Positions 1 through 7,792 of a stretch of DNA of 17,672 nt are shown one piece after another. How positions within the stretch are numbered: the first letter of the stretch is position 1; every line of letters begins with the position of its first letter. A program made the position numbers and the translations under genes. The DNA is from Bacteroides sp. (lineage in GTDB: Bacteria > Bacteroidota > Bacteroidia > Bacteroidales > Muribaculaceae): the NCBI GenBank assembly GCA_014801595.1, contig JAAVDV010000023.1:59464-77135 (forward strand), in the 5' to 3' direction. Below the pieces are notes generated by a model. That model did not search any database, was not told where the DNA came from, and saw nothing but the letters and a program-made list of their open reading frames with translations.

Positions 1-11
1 CGAGGAAATAC

Positions 12-653
12 ATGACACCTCCGACATTAACCGATTCGGAGGGATACCCATACGATTGGGTGGGTGACCCCGACCTCATAATCCTCAATCTCCAGCTAAA
101 CAATGAGTTCGCATTCCTGACATTGCCCGCCACATACGGCAGCACCATCAGGAAACACCTTGCCCCATTGGAAAGGCCTGACAGGCCATCCCTGACAACA
201 GGGATGTTTATAGGAGCACTGTATAACATCCTCTACTGCAGTAGCCAGGACGTGGAGCATCCTATCATACTGATGCCCCCTTACAAGACAGACATGACCG
301 TGGGCGTTTATGCCGACACCGACGGCAACATAGTCCCGATGGAACTGGCGGCACTCAAGGTGCCAGACGGTAACGGGAGATGGAGAGACGCTACCGATGA
401 GGAGCGACAATTCTATGCCTATCGACGGGACGGAGAATATTTCGATTTCGCCATGACCTTTCCGGAGAACAAGAGTCCGGACTTCCGGTGCATCGCCATG
501 ACTATCCGCACCGCCGACGGCTACAATCCCCCGGATGGACAGCAGGGTCCCATCAGCCGCACTTGGCTCTTCATCCAGCTGCCATGGAGCGTGGATCCTG
601 ACATCTTCAACCATCTTCCCTACAAGGATTTTACGGTCGAGCAGCTTAATTGA
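12..653 (+). CDS. Hypothetical protein, 213 aa
   Basis: I do not recognise this protein. The start is supported by a GAGGAAA ribosome binding site four bases upstream, unusual in this window where most starts lack one. There is no signal peptide or membrane segment, so it is probably cytoplasmic. It is rich in aromatic residues and proline, with a hydrophilic acidic middle (about residues 100-160) and a tryptophan-containing C-terminal part (SRTWLFIQLPW near 183-193). The gene is complete and ends just before a strong two-way terminator, so it is either single or the last gene of an operon entering from the left. Function cannot be assigned. It could be an immunity-type or other accessory protein, but nothing seen proves this. 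Confidence 0.8.
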   Translation: MTPPTLTDSEGYPYDWVGDPDLIILNLQLNNEFAFLTLPATYGSTIRKHLAPLERPDRPSLTTGMFIGALYNILYCSSQDVEHPIILMPPYKTDMTVGVYADTDGNIVPMELAALKVPDGNGRWRDATDEERQFYAYRRDGEYFDFAMTFPENKSPDFRCIAMTIRTADGYNPPDGQQGPISRTWLFIQLPWSVDPDIFNHLPYKDFTVEQLN

Positions 654-660
654 TAAGAAA

Positions 661-712
661 AGATCCATGCGGTGTGCCCGTCGGGGGAGAGCCGCATGGA
701 TCTGTTTAATTT
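661..712. terminator. Bidirectional intrinsic terminator
   Basis: A perfect 12-bp stem (661-672 with 692-703) lies between two convergent genes. On the minus strand it is followed by TTTTCTT, on the plus strand by TTTAATTTTT, so it can end transcription from both sides: the hypothetical gene on the left and the nfnAB-like pair on the right. Confidence 0.85.
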
Positions 713-724
713 TTATACGGATGG

Positions 725-2128
725 TTATTTGTCGGAGGAAGGGGAGAGATAGTCGTGGATGGCTCGGGCGGCTTTGCGGCCGGCTCCCATGGCAAGGATG
801 ACGGTGGCGGCTCCGGTGACGGCATCACCGCCGGCAAAGACACCGGGGCGCGACGTGCGGCCATCCTCGTCGGCCACGATACAGCCGCGACGGTTGGTTT
901 CCAGACCCTCAGTGGTGCTCTTGATCAGAGGATTCGGACTCGTGCCAAGCGCCATGATGACCACATCGCAATCAATCTCGAAATTGCTACCCTCCTTCAC
1001 TATCGGGGAACGGCGACCGGAAGCGTCGGGCTCGCCAAGCTCCATCTCCACACATTCCAGACCGCGCACCCAGCCATTCTCATCGCCGAGCACACGCACG
1101 GGATTCGTCAGCATACGGAATTCGATGCCCTCCTGTTTGGCATGATGCACCTCCTCCACACGCGCCGGGAGCTCAGCCTCCGAGCGACGATAAACAATCA
1201 CCGCCTCGGCTCCGAGGCGCTTGGCTGTGCGCACGGCATCCATAGCAACATTGCCACCACCTACAATCACCGCCTTACGGCCTGCATAGATCGGAGTGTC
1301 GCTCTCATCACGATAGGCGTGCATCAGATTAGCGCGCGTAAGGAACTCATTGGCAGAGAAGACACCGTTGAGATTCTCACCCTCAATGCCCATGAAACGC
1401 GGGAGTCCCGCTCCGGACCCTACGAATACCGCGTCATAACCCTCACGGTCGAGAAGATCGTCGACAGTCATGGTGCGTCCGACCACGACATCAGTCTCAA
1501 TCTCCACGCCGAGCCGGCGGACAGCCTCTACCTCCTGAGCGACAATACGATCCTTCGGCAGGCGGAACTCCGGAATGCCATAGACCAACACACCGCCGAC
1601 CTTATGCAGAGCCTCGAAAATCTTCACCTCATAACCGAGCCGGGCGAGGTCGGATGCGCATGCGAGACCGGCGGGTCCGGAGCCGACGACGGCCACACGT
1701 TTGCCGTTGCGCGGGGCGCATTCCACGGCGCGCTCCGAAGCGTGGGCGATAGCCCAGTCGCCGACATACCGCTCAAGCTTGCCTATGGCCACCGGCTCAA
1801 ACTTCACCCCCAACACACATGCACCCTCACACTGCGACTCCTGCGGACAGACACGTCCGCAGACCGAGGGGAGGCTGCTGTCACGACCAATCACATCGGC
1901 CGCTTTCGCCACATCACCCTCTGCCAGAGCGGCGATGAAGCCCGGGATATCCACATGCACCGGACATTGCCCCTGACAGCGCGGCACCTTACAGTTCAGA
2001 CAACGTTCGGCCTCCTGACGCGCCTCCACGGCATCGTAACCCAGACATACCTCCTCGAAATTACCGGCACGCACAGCCGGATCCTGCTCACGCACCGGAG
2101 TGCGCGGCGTTCCTATCTTCTTTGCCAT
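725..2128 (-). CDS. nfnB: Glutamate synthase small-subunit-like flavoprotein, probably NfnB
   Basis: A 467-aa iron-sulfur flavoprotein of the family annotated as NADPH-dependent glutamate synthase (gltA). Eight cysteines form two [4Fe-4S] sites: C43, C46, C51, C55 and C90, C94, C100, C104. A first dinucleotide fold carries GSGPAG (149-154, FAD), a second carries GGGNVAMD (289-296, NADPH), and the FAGGDAVTGA motif closes the FAD domain near the C-terminus. It starts 7 bases after the stop of the NfnA-like gene, and no large glutamate synthase subunit is nearby. The pairing and gene order match NfnAB, which reversibly couples NADH plus reduced ferredoxin to reduction of two NADP+ in the cytoplasm. 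The alternative is a stand-alone GltA-type oxidoreductase with SudB (sulfide dehydrogenase-type) as partner. Family is certain; the Nfn role is inferred from the pairing. Confidence 0.9.
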   Translation of the reverse strand: MAKKIGTPRTPVREQDPAVRAGNFEEVCLGYDAVEARQEAERCLNCKVPRCQGQCPVHVDIPGFIAALAEGDVAKAADVIGRDSSLPSVCGRVCPQESQCEGACVLGVKFEPVAIGKLERYVGDWAIAHASERAVECAPRNGKRVAVVGSGPAGLACASDLARLGYEVKIFEALHKVGGVLVYGIPEFRLPKDRIVAQEVEAVRRLGVEIETDVVVGRTMTVDDLLDREGYDAVFVGSGAGLPRFMGIEGENLNGVFSANEFLTRANLMHAYRDESDTPIYAGRKAVIVGGGNVAMDAVRTAKRLGAEAVIVYRRSEAELPARVEEVHHAKQEGIEFRMLTNPVRVLGDENGWVRGLECVEMELGEPDASGRRSPIVKEGSNFEIDCDVVIMALGTSPNPLIKSTTEGLETNRRGCIVADEDGRTSRPGVFAGGDAVTGAATVILAMGAGRKAARAIHDYLSPSSDK

Positions 2129-2135
2129 CGTAGTT

Positions 2136-3011
2136 TCACTTGGTTAGATTAAGTTCATGTCCCTGACATTCGCAATGATGAGTGGCGGGATCGGTCTTCG
2201 GACTCTTGCGATACATGGCCTGACGGCGCATAGCCTCGTCGAAATCCACCTTATGCCCGTCGAATTCCGGGCCGTCGACGCAAGTAAACTTAGTCTCGCC
2301 GCCGACAGAGACGCGGCATGCTCCGCACATTCCCGTGCCGTCGACCATAAGAGCGTTGAGCGACACCATCGTAGGGAGATTATACTCCTTCGTGGTCTGC
2401 GCCGCGAACTTCATCATTATCATCGGCCCGATCACCACACAGCGGTCATAACGCTTACCCTGATTATCGATAAGATCCTTTATAAGACCGGTCACCAATC
2501 CGTGATATCCGGCTGAACCGTCGTCGGTGGCCAGATAGACATCGGCCACACGCCGCATCTCATCGACATAGGTGAAGAGATCCTTGGTGCGCGCTCCGAT
2601 GATGACATCGGCGCGGACACCCTTCTCGTGGAGCCATTTCGCCTGAGGATAGACCGGGGCAGTGCCCACACCGCCTGCCACGAAGAGCACCTTCGTGCGG
2701 CGCAGTTCCTCGTCCGTGAGATCCATCAGATCGGTCGGACGCCCGAGGGGTCCGGCGAAGTCAAGGAAAGCGTCGCCCTCATTCAGGGCATTGATTTTAG
2801 CGGAAGAAATTCCGACAGACTGGGTGACGATAGTGACCGTTCCCGCCTCACGGTCATAGTCGCAGATTGTGAGCGGGATACGCTCCCCCTCCTCGTCGAC
2901 CCGGACGATGACGAACTGTCCCGGGCGGGCAGAGGCGGCCACTCTCGGGGCCTCGACGAGCATCTCGGTGATGTTAGGCGCAAGCTCGCGCTTGCTTACG
3001 ATTTTGAACAT
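2136..3011 (-). CDS. nfnA: NfnA-like FAD/[2Fe-2S]/NAD-binding subunit
   Basis: A 291-aa protein of the dihydroorotate dehydrogenase electron-transfer (PyrK/SudB/NfnA) family. An N-terminal ferredoxin-reductase barrel carries the FAD motif RIPLT (44-48). An NAD-binding fold follows with GGVGTAP (113-119), then a C-terminal [2Fe-2S] site with C229, C232 and C244. D224 sits where the Nfn small subunit is known to use an aspartate as fourth ligand, so I favour NfnA over PyrK. No pyrD is adjacent; the next gene is the NfnB-like partner 7 bases on. Expression probably starts at the divergent promoter at 3031-3062, giving a leader of only about 13 bases. In Nfn enzymes this subunit holds the NADH-reactive FAD. 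Confidence 0.88.
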   Translation of the reverse strand: MFKIVSKRELAPNITEMLVEAPRVAASARPGQFVIVRVDEEGERIPLTICDYDREAGTVTIVTQSVGISSAKINALNEGDAFLDFAGPLGRPTDLMDLTDEELRRTKVLFVAGGVGTAPVYPQAKWLHEKGVRADVIIGARTKDLFTYVDEMRRVADVYLATDDGSAGYHGLVTGLIKDLIDNQGKRYDRCVVIGPMIMMKFAAQTTKEYNLPTMVSLNALMVDGTGMCGACRVSVGGETKFTCVDGPEFDGHKVDFDEAMRRQAMYRKSPKTDPATHHCECQGHELNLTK

Positions 3012-3030
3012 GATAAAAAGAAATTTTCTC

Positions 3031-3062
3031 CAAAAATACTATAAATTTGTCTTACTCACAAA
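3031..3062 (-). promoter_or_regulatory. Bacteroidota-type promoter for the nfnAB-like pair
   Basis: Read on the minus strand, a TTTG box (3059-3062) is followed after exactly 20 bases by TATTTTTG (3031-3038). This matches the known Bacteroidota primary sigma consensus. It overlaps, in mirror symmetry, the promoter of the divergent yqeY operon. Confidence 0.8.
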
Positions 3063-3077
3063 TTTATAGTATTTTTG
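3046..3077 (+). promoter_or_regulatory. Bacteroidota-type promoter for the yqeY-ychF operon
   Basis: TTTG (3046-3049), 20 bases, TATTTTTG (3070-3077). It fits the Bacteroidota consensus fully and would start RNA near 3084, leaving a leader of about 115 bases before yqeY. No other equally good promoter was seen before ychF ends at 10160. Confidence 0.82.
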
Positions 3078-3198
3078 CAGTCTGAATCATGTATGCGCAT
3101 TAAAGGGGATATTGTGTCCATACGGCATCCTCTTCTCACACAACATACTGACACTCAGCTACAAAAGAATAAAAACAGGATAAAAACAGATATAACTA

Positions 3199-3660
3199 AT
3201 GGCAACAAATCTTTTCGATCAGGTCAGCGACGACATCCGCAAGGCAATGCTCGCACGCGAAAAAACGCGTCTTGAGGCCCTGCGCGGCATCAAGAAGGAA
3301 TTTCTCGAAGCCAAGACCGCGAAGGGCGCCAACGGCGAACTCTCCGACGACACGGCAATGAAAATCCTTGTCAAGATGGTGAAGCAGCGCAAGGAGAGTG
3401 CCGACATCTACGCATCCAACAACCGGCCCGAGCTTGCGGCCAACGAGCTTGCCGAGGCAGCCGTAATCGAGGAATACCTCCCGAAACAGCTAACCGCCGA
3501 GGAACTTGACAAAGAACTCCGCGCCATCGTGGCCGAAGTAGGCGCCGAGGGGCCTGCCCATATGGGTAAAGTGATGGGGGTAGCCTCCAAGCGTCTTGCC
3601 GGACGCGCCGAGGGTAAAGCCATCAACGCCGCAGTGCGCGAGATCCTCAACAACCTCTGA
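3199..3660 (+). CDS. yqeY: GatB/YqeY domain protein
   Basis: A 153-aa protein of the YqeY family, which resembles the tRNA-binding tail domain of the GatB amidotransferase subunit. It is almost wholly helical and charged, with the family's N-terminal segment (DDIRKAMLAREKTRLEALRG, from residue 10) and the C-terminal GKVMGVASKRLAGRAEGKAI stretch (from about residue 123). Its length is normal for the family. A role in tRNA-dependent amidation or tRNA binding is supposed for these free-standing proteins but not established. It is the first gene of the long plus-strand operon, 35 bases before serS, a context that fits a translation-related job. Confidence 0.92.
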   Translation: MATNLFDQVSDDIRKAMLAREKTRLEALRGIKKEFLEAKTAKGANGELSDDTAMKILVKMVKQRKESADIYASNNRPELAANELAEAAVIEEYLPKQLTAEELDKELRAIVAEVGAEGPAHMGKVMGVASKRLAGRAEGKAINAAVREILNNL

Positions 3661-3695
3661 TAACCCATAAGAACACATAACACCGATCCAAGCAG

Positions 3696-4967
3696 ATGCT
3701 CACGCTTCAAGTCATAAAAGAGAATCCGGAATTCGTGATCGAACGCCTCGCGGTAAAAGGCTTCGACGCACGCCCCGTTATCACCGAGATACTGGAGATC
3801 GACGCCGAACGCCGTCGTCTCCAGGCGAAATGCGACTCCGACGCCAACGCCCTCAAGCAACTGGCGGCCTCCATAGCCATCCACATGAAGAAGGGGGAGA
3901 AAGAGGAGGCGGAGAAGGCCAAGGCCGAGGTGGCCGCCATCAAAGGTGCAGCCAAAGGCCTTCAGGACCGTCTGGCGGAATGCCAGCAGAAACAGACCGA
4001 CCTTCTCCTGACGGTCCCCAACATGCCCTGCGCGGCGGTGCCCGAAGGACTCACCGCGGAGGACAACGTAGTCGAAAAGACCGGCGGCCATATGCCCGAC
4101 CTTCCGGCCGACGCCCTCCCTCACTGGGAACTCGCCAAGAAATACAACCTCATCGACTTCGAGCTCGGCGTCAAGGTGACGGGTGCCGGCTTCCCCTTCT
4201 ACATCGGCAAGGGGGCCCGTCTGCAGCGCGCCCTCATACAATTCTTCCTTGATTCAGCGGGAGAGGCAGGATATACCGAGGTAGAGCCTCCGTATGTCGT
4301 CAACGCGGCGTCAGGTTACGGCACGGGGCAGCTTCCCGACAAAGAGGGGCAGATGTACCACGTCACAGTCGATGACCTCTATCTCATCCCGACAGCCGAG
4401 GTCCCGGTCACCAACATGTACCGCGACGTGATCATCCCCGAGGGGGAACTGCCCAAACGCAACTGCGCCTACTCCCCCTGCTGGCGACGCGAAGCCGGCA
4501 GCTACGGCAAGGATGTGCGCGGTCTGAACCGTCTCCATCAGTTTGACAAAGTCGAGATCGTGCGCATCGAGAAGCCCGAGAACTCCTACGCCGCCCTTGA
4601 GGAGATGAAGGATCATGTGCAGAGCCTTCTCGACCGTATCGGCCTTCCCTGGCATATCCTGCGCCTCTGCGGCGGAGACATGTCGTTCACATCGGCCATC
4701 ACCTTCGACTTCGAGGTGTGGAGCGCGGCGCAGAAACGCTGGCTGGAGGTTTCGTCGGTCTCCAACTTCGAGACATACCAGGCCAACCGCCTGAAATGCC
4801 GCTACCGCGACGGCCAGAAGAAAATCCACCTCTGCCACACCCTCAACGGTTCGGCCCTCGCGTTGCCGCGCATCATGGCCGCTCTGCTCGAGAACAACCA
4901 GACGCCCGAGGGAATCATAGTGCCGGAATGCCTGCGCCGCTACACCGGCTTCGATATCATTTCCTGA
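3696..4967 (+). CDS. serS: Serine--tRNA ligase
   Basis: A 423-aa class II aminoacyl-tRNA synthetase that charges tRNA(Ser) with serine in the cytoplasm. An N-terminal antiparallel coiled-coil arm (about 38-106) holds the tRNA long variable arm. The catalytic core shows the serine-binding TAE (233-235), motif 2 with CWRREAGSYGKDVRGLNRLH (262-281), and motif 3 around NGSALALPRIMAALLENNQ (384-402) with its arginine. Length and motif spacing are those of a complete bacterial SerRS. It follows yqeY by 35 bases in the same operon. Confidence 0.98.
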   Translation: MLTLQVIKENPEFVIERLAVKGFDARPVITEILEIDAERRRLQAKCDSDANALKQLAASIAIHMKKGEKEEAEKAKAEVAAIKGAAKGLQDRLAECQQKQTDLLLTVPNMPCAAVPEGLTAEDNVVEKTGGHMPDLPADALPHWELAKKYNLIDFELGVKVTGAGFPFYIGKGARLQRALIQFFLDSAGEAGYTEVEPPYVVNAASGYGTGQLPDKEGQMYHVTVDDLYLIPTAEVPVTNMYRDVIIPEGELPKRNCAYSPCWRREAGSYGKDVRGLNRLHQFDKVEIVRIEKPENSYAALEEMKDHVQSLLDRIGLPWHILRLCGGDMSFTSAITFDFEVWSAAQKRWLEVSSVSNFETYQANRLKCRYRDGQKKIHLCHTLNGSALALPRIMAALLENNQTPEGIIVPECLRRYTGFDIIS

Positions 4968-5002
4968 AGGGGAGATAAAAACCATCATAAACCAACACCA
5001 GC

Positions 5003-5788
5003 ATGAACCAGAACGAATATCCCGGCTACATAAGCAAAGAGGAGAAAAAGATTCCGATAGAGGATCCCAGCGGAAAATGGAGCGACCTCACCCTTCTTCC
5101 CGAATGGGAGGAGGAATTCTATGATGTCTACACAGTGCGCAAGCATGGCAAATGGGTTATGCTCAAGGCATTGAAAAAACAATATGCCGACAAGCCGGAA
5201 TACCTTCACATGCTGGAGAAGGAATTCGAGACGCGCTACAATCTGGCGCATCCGAACATCGTGATGGTCAACGACTTCGAGGAGGTGCCCGGGATAGGGA
5301 AAGCCATCATCACCGACGATGTCTACGGCTACTCCCTGCGGCGTCTTATCGACGAAAAGCGACTGACGCCGCGCATCGTGCAGCGACTCCGCACCCAGCT
5401 CCTCGACGCCCTGGACTATATACAGGAGAATCACATCGTGCATCATCCCATCACTCCGGAGTCGATCATCTTCACCGAATACAACGAGAACCTGAAACTC
5501 ATCAACGTCGGCTACGATCAGACTTCCTCACTCTCCGAGCAGGACACCCGCGAGGATATCCGCAGCTACGGACTCGTGCTCGGGGAGGTGCTTGACAATC
5601 TTCCGGAATCACTTCCGCGACTCCGCCGCATCGCCAACAAGGCGACCGACAAGAACCGTCCCTACCGGAGTTTCATGGACCTTCAGCTTGATGTGCAGCG
5701 ACGCTCGCCGAAGAACCTCTATATCATCCTGGGCGCCGTAGTGGCGATGATGCTGCTCCTCGTCTGGCTCCTCGTGAAGCTAAATTGA
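5003..5788 (+). CDS. Membrane-anchored protein kinase-like protein, predicted pseudokinase
   Basis: A 261-aa protein with a kinase-like fold and a C-terminal membrane anchor (hydrophobic 239-259). The fold is shown by the VMLK lysine (K55), the HPNIV turn (83-87), a catalytic-loop equivalent at 147-154 and the DIRSYGLVL helix (185-193). The catalytic residues are gone. The HRDLKPEN loop reads HHPITPES (Asp to P149, Lys to T151, Asn to S154), DFG reads NVG (168-170), and the glycine-rich loop is not recognisable. Phosphotransfer is therefore unlikely, and it may act as a scaffold or nucleotide sensor on the cytoplasmic face of the inner membrane. It lies 35 bases after serS and 57 before the next gene. 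Its partner is unknown, and an atypical active kinase remains possible. Confidence 0.85.
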   Translation: MNQNEYPGYISKEEKKIPIEDPSGKWSDLTLLPEWEEEFYDVYTVRKHGKWVMLKALKKQYADKPEYLHMLEKEFETRYNLAHPNIVMVNDFEEVPGIGKAIITDDVYGYSLRRLIDEKRLTPRIVQRLRTQLLDALDYIQENHIVHHPITPESIIFTEYNENLKLINVGYDQTSSLSEQDTREDIRSYGLVLGEVLDNLPESLPRLRRIANKATDKNRPYRSFMDLQLDVQRRSPKNLYIILGAVVAMMLLLVWLLVKLN

Positions 5789-5809
5789 GAGTGTGTCTCA
5801 GACACACTC
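5789..5809 (+). other. Perfect hairpin between operon genes
   Basis: Arms 5789-5798 and 5800-5809 are perfect complements around a single base, starting directly after the pseudokinase stop codon. A second small stem (GCTT/AAGC) follows at about 5813-5824. There is no T-run, so it looks more like an RNA-processing or stability element than a terminator. Confidence 0.55.
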
Positions 5810-5845
5810 CGAGCTTCGGGAAGCCCATCCTAATCAAATCAGAAC

Positions 5846-6991
5846 ATGGTAGAAATCAAGAAGATAAATCCCACACGCCAACAACTCAAGGAATTCACCC
5901 ACTTCCATATCGACCTCTACCGGGATAATCCCTACTTCGTGCCGCCGCTGGTGGTCGACGATCTGGAGACACTGAATCCGGCCAAGAACCCGGCCTTCGA
6001 CTTCTGCGAGGCCGACTACTTCATGGCCTACCGCGACGGCAAACCCGTCGGTCGGATCGCGGCGATAATCAACCATCAGGTCAATGAGAGCAGCGGCCAT
6101 AAGGCCGCCCGGTTCGGGTTTGTCGACTTCATCGACGACAAAGAGGTCTCCGGAGCGCTCCTCGCTCAGGTCGAGGCATGGGCCCGCGAGAAAGGGATGG
6201 AGAAAGTCATAGGTCCGCTCTCCTTCACCGACCTTGACAAAGAGGGGTGTCTCATCGAGGGCTTCGACCAACTCTCGACCATGGCCACCATCTACAACTA
6301 CCCCTACTACTCGGAGCATTTCGAGCATCACGGCTACACGAAGGAATCCGACTGGGTGGAATTCCTGATGGAGGTGCCTGATGCCGTCCCGGAGAAACAT
6401 CTCCGGATAGCCGAGATCGTGAAGAAGAAATTCGGGTTGCGGGTCGTGAAATACACCTCTCGCCGCAAAATCAAGAAAGACTACGGCAAGGCACTCTTCC
6501 ATCTCATCAACGACGCATACAAGGACCTCTACCAGTTCTCACGTCTCTCCGACCGGCAGATCGACCAATATATCGACGACTACCTCGGCCTTCTGGACCT
6601 CGATCTGGTGACGATTATCGTCGACAGCGATGACAAAATCGTGGGCGTCGGCATATCCATGCCCTCCATGAGCCGGGCCCTTCAGAAATCGCGCGGAAAA
6701 TTCCTTCCGATGGGATGGTGGCATCTGCTCAAGGGACTCAAGGGACGCAACGACCGCGTCGACCTGCTGCTTGTGGCCGTCAAACCGGAGTATCAGGCCA
6801 AAGGTGTCAATGCCCTCCTATTCGTCGATCTTATCCCGCAGTATATCAAAAAGGGTTTCCGTTATGCCGAATCGAATCCGGAGATGGAGACCAACGCCAA
6901 GGTGCAGAACCAATGGGAGGCCTTCAATCCCCGTCAGCACAAACGTCGGCGCTCCTACGTGAAACACCTCGCTCAGGCAGAAACCAACTGA
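5846..6991 (+). CDS. GNAT-like N-acetyltransferase family protein, function unknown
   Basis: A 381-aa cytoplasmic protein that looks like a tandem acetyltransferase fold. The N-terminal half has the phrases YFMAYRDGKPVGRIAAIIN (58-76) and GPLSFTDLDKEGCLIEGF (123-140). The C-terminal half has a second strand pair, IIVDSDDKIVGVGISMPSMS (252-271), and VAVKPEYQAKGVNALLFVDL (308-327), which corresponds to the acetyl-CoA loop region. Related proteins are annotated across Bacteroidota as hypothetical or GNAT proteins. The substrate cannot be deduced. It lies 57 bases after the pseudokinase gene and 6 bases before menG, so it is co-transcribed with both. Confidence 0.8.
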   Translation: MVEIKKINPTRQQLKEFTHFHIDLYRDNPYFVPPLVVDDLETLNPAKNPAFDFCEADYFMAYRDGKPVGRIAAIINHQVNESSGHKAARFGFVDFIDDKEVSGALLAQVEAWAREKGMEKVIGPLSFTDLDKEGCLIEGFDQLSTMATIYNYPYYSEHFEHHGYTKESDWVEFLMEVPDAVPEKHLRIAEIVKKKFGLRVVKYTSRRKIKKDYGKALFHLINDAYKDLYQFSRLSDRQIDQYIDDYLGLLDLDLVTIIVDSDDKIVGVGISMPSMSRALQKSRGKFLPMGWWHLLKGLKGRNDRVDLLLVAVKPEYQAKGVNALLFVDLIPQYIKKGFRYAESNPEMETNAKVQNQWEAFNPRQHKRRRSYVKHLAQAETN

Positions 6992-6997
6992 TCCCCT

Positions 6998-7792
6998 ATG
7001 GCAGAGCAACAGAAGAAGCAGACGCAGGAGAAACGTGGAGCCGAAGGGGTGATGCCCTATTCCCCCGGAGAGGGGAAGGGGAAACAGGTGGAGACGATGT
7101 TCAACAGCATCGCCCCGGCCTACGACTTCATGAACTCCTGCATGAGCCTGGGGATGCACACCCACTGGCGCAATCGCGCGCTCCGTGAGGGAGTGCGCCG
7201 GTTGGGTCATACTCCGGAGGATGTGCTCGACGTGGCTACCGGCACCGGCGACCTCATCTTCGCCATGCGGCGGAGATATCCTCATGCCTCTCTGACCGGC
7301 ATCGACCTCTCAGGAGGAATGCTTGAGATCGCGCGCAAGAAACTCGCCGAATTTCCCGATGAGCGCAACATCACCTTCATTCAGGGCGACTGCATGGAGA
7401 TGCCGCTTGAGGATGAGAGTTTCGACATGGTGACAGTGGCCTACGGAGTGCGCAACTTCGAGAATATGGTGCGCGGTTACCGTGAGATGCTGCGTGTGCT
7501 CCGCCCCGGCGGCATAGTCTGCGTGGTGGAACTCTCCCAACCGACGTCGACGCTGCCCCTGCTGATGTACAAAGGCTACACGCGCGGCTTCATACCGGTG
7601 GCGGGCAGGCTGATGAGCGGCGATCCCCGCGCCTATTCCTACCTCCATGAGAGCATCGAAGCGGCCCCGCAGCGCGGAGCCATGACAGCCCTGATGGAGG
7701 AGGCCGGATTCAGCGACTGCACCTGGAAATCCATATTTCCCGGGGCAGTCTGCATCTACATAGGGACCAAACAGACCCCCGAAAAGCAATGA
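6998..7792 (+). CDS. menG: Demethylmenaquinone methyltransferase (MenG/UbiE family)
   Basis: A 264-aa SAM-dependent methyltransferase. It has the SAM motif DVATGTGDL (78-86), GIDLSGGML (101-109), the UbiE family stretch YDFMNSCMSLGMHTHWR (42-58) and RVLRPGGIV in the post-III region. It performs the last step of menaquinone synthesis, the C-methylation of demethylmenaquinol. Since Bacteroidales make menaquinone but not ubiquinone, the MenG role is the sensible one. The N-terminal 30 residues are polar and longer than usual; a start at M19 or M34 is possible, but M34 lies too close to the family core. Its last codon and stop overlap the next start (ATGA), indicating translational coupling. Confidence 0.93.
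   Translation: MAEQQKKQTQEKRGAEGVMPYSPGEGKGKQVETMFNSIAPAYDFMNSCMSLGMHTHWRNRALREGVRRLGHTPEDVLDVATGTGDLIFAMRRRYPHASLTGIDLSGGMLEIARKKLAEFPDERNITFIQGDCMEMPLEDESFDMVTVAYGVRNFENMVRGYREMLRVLRPGGIVCVVELSQPTSTLPLLMYKGYTRGFIPVAGRLMSGDPRAYSYLHESIEAAPQRGAMTALMEEAGFSDCTWKSIFPGAVCIYIGTKQTPEKQ

Larger units (their letters stand above)
3031..3077. repeat. Perfect 20-bp inverted repeat between divergent genes
   Basis: Arms 3031-3050 and 3058-3077 are perfect reverse complements around a 7-base centre (CTTACTC). The arms contain the boxes of two interlocked divergent promoters. The repeat may simply be the symmetric promoter pair or may also bind a dimeric regulator. Confidence 0.9.

Noticed and set aside
755..2152. 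A 465-codon open frame on the plus strand opposite the NfnB-like gene
   Set aside because: It mirrors the codon pattern of the well-supported minus-strand gene, has histidine/threonine-rich unnatural composition and no family motif.
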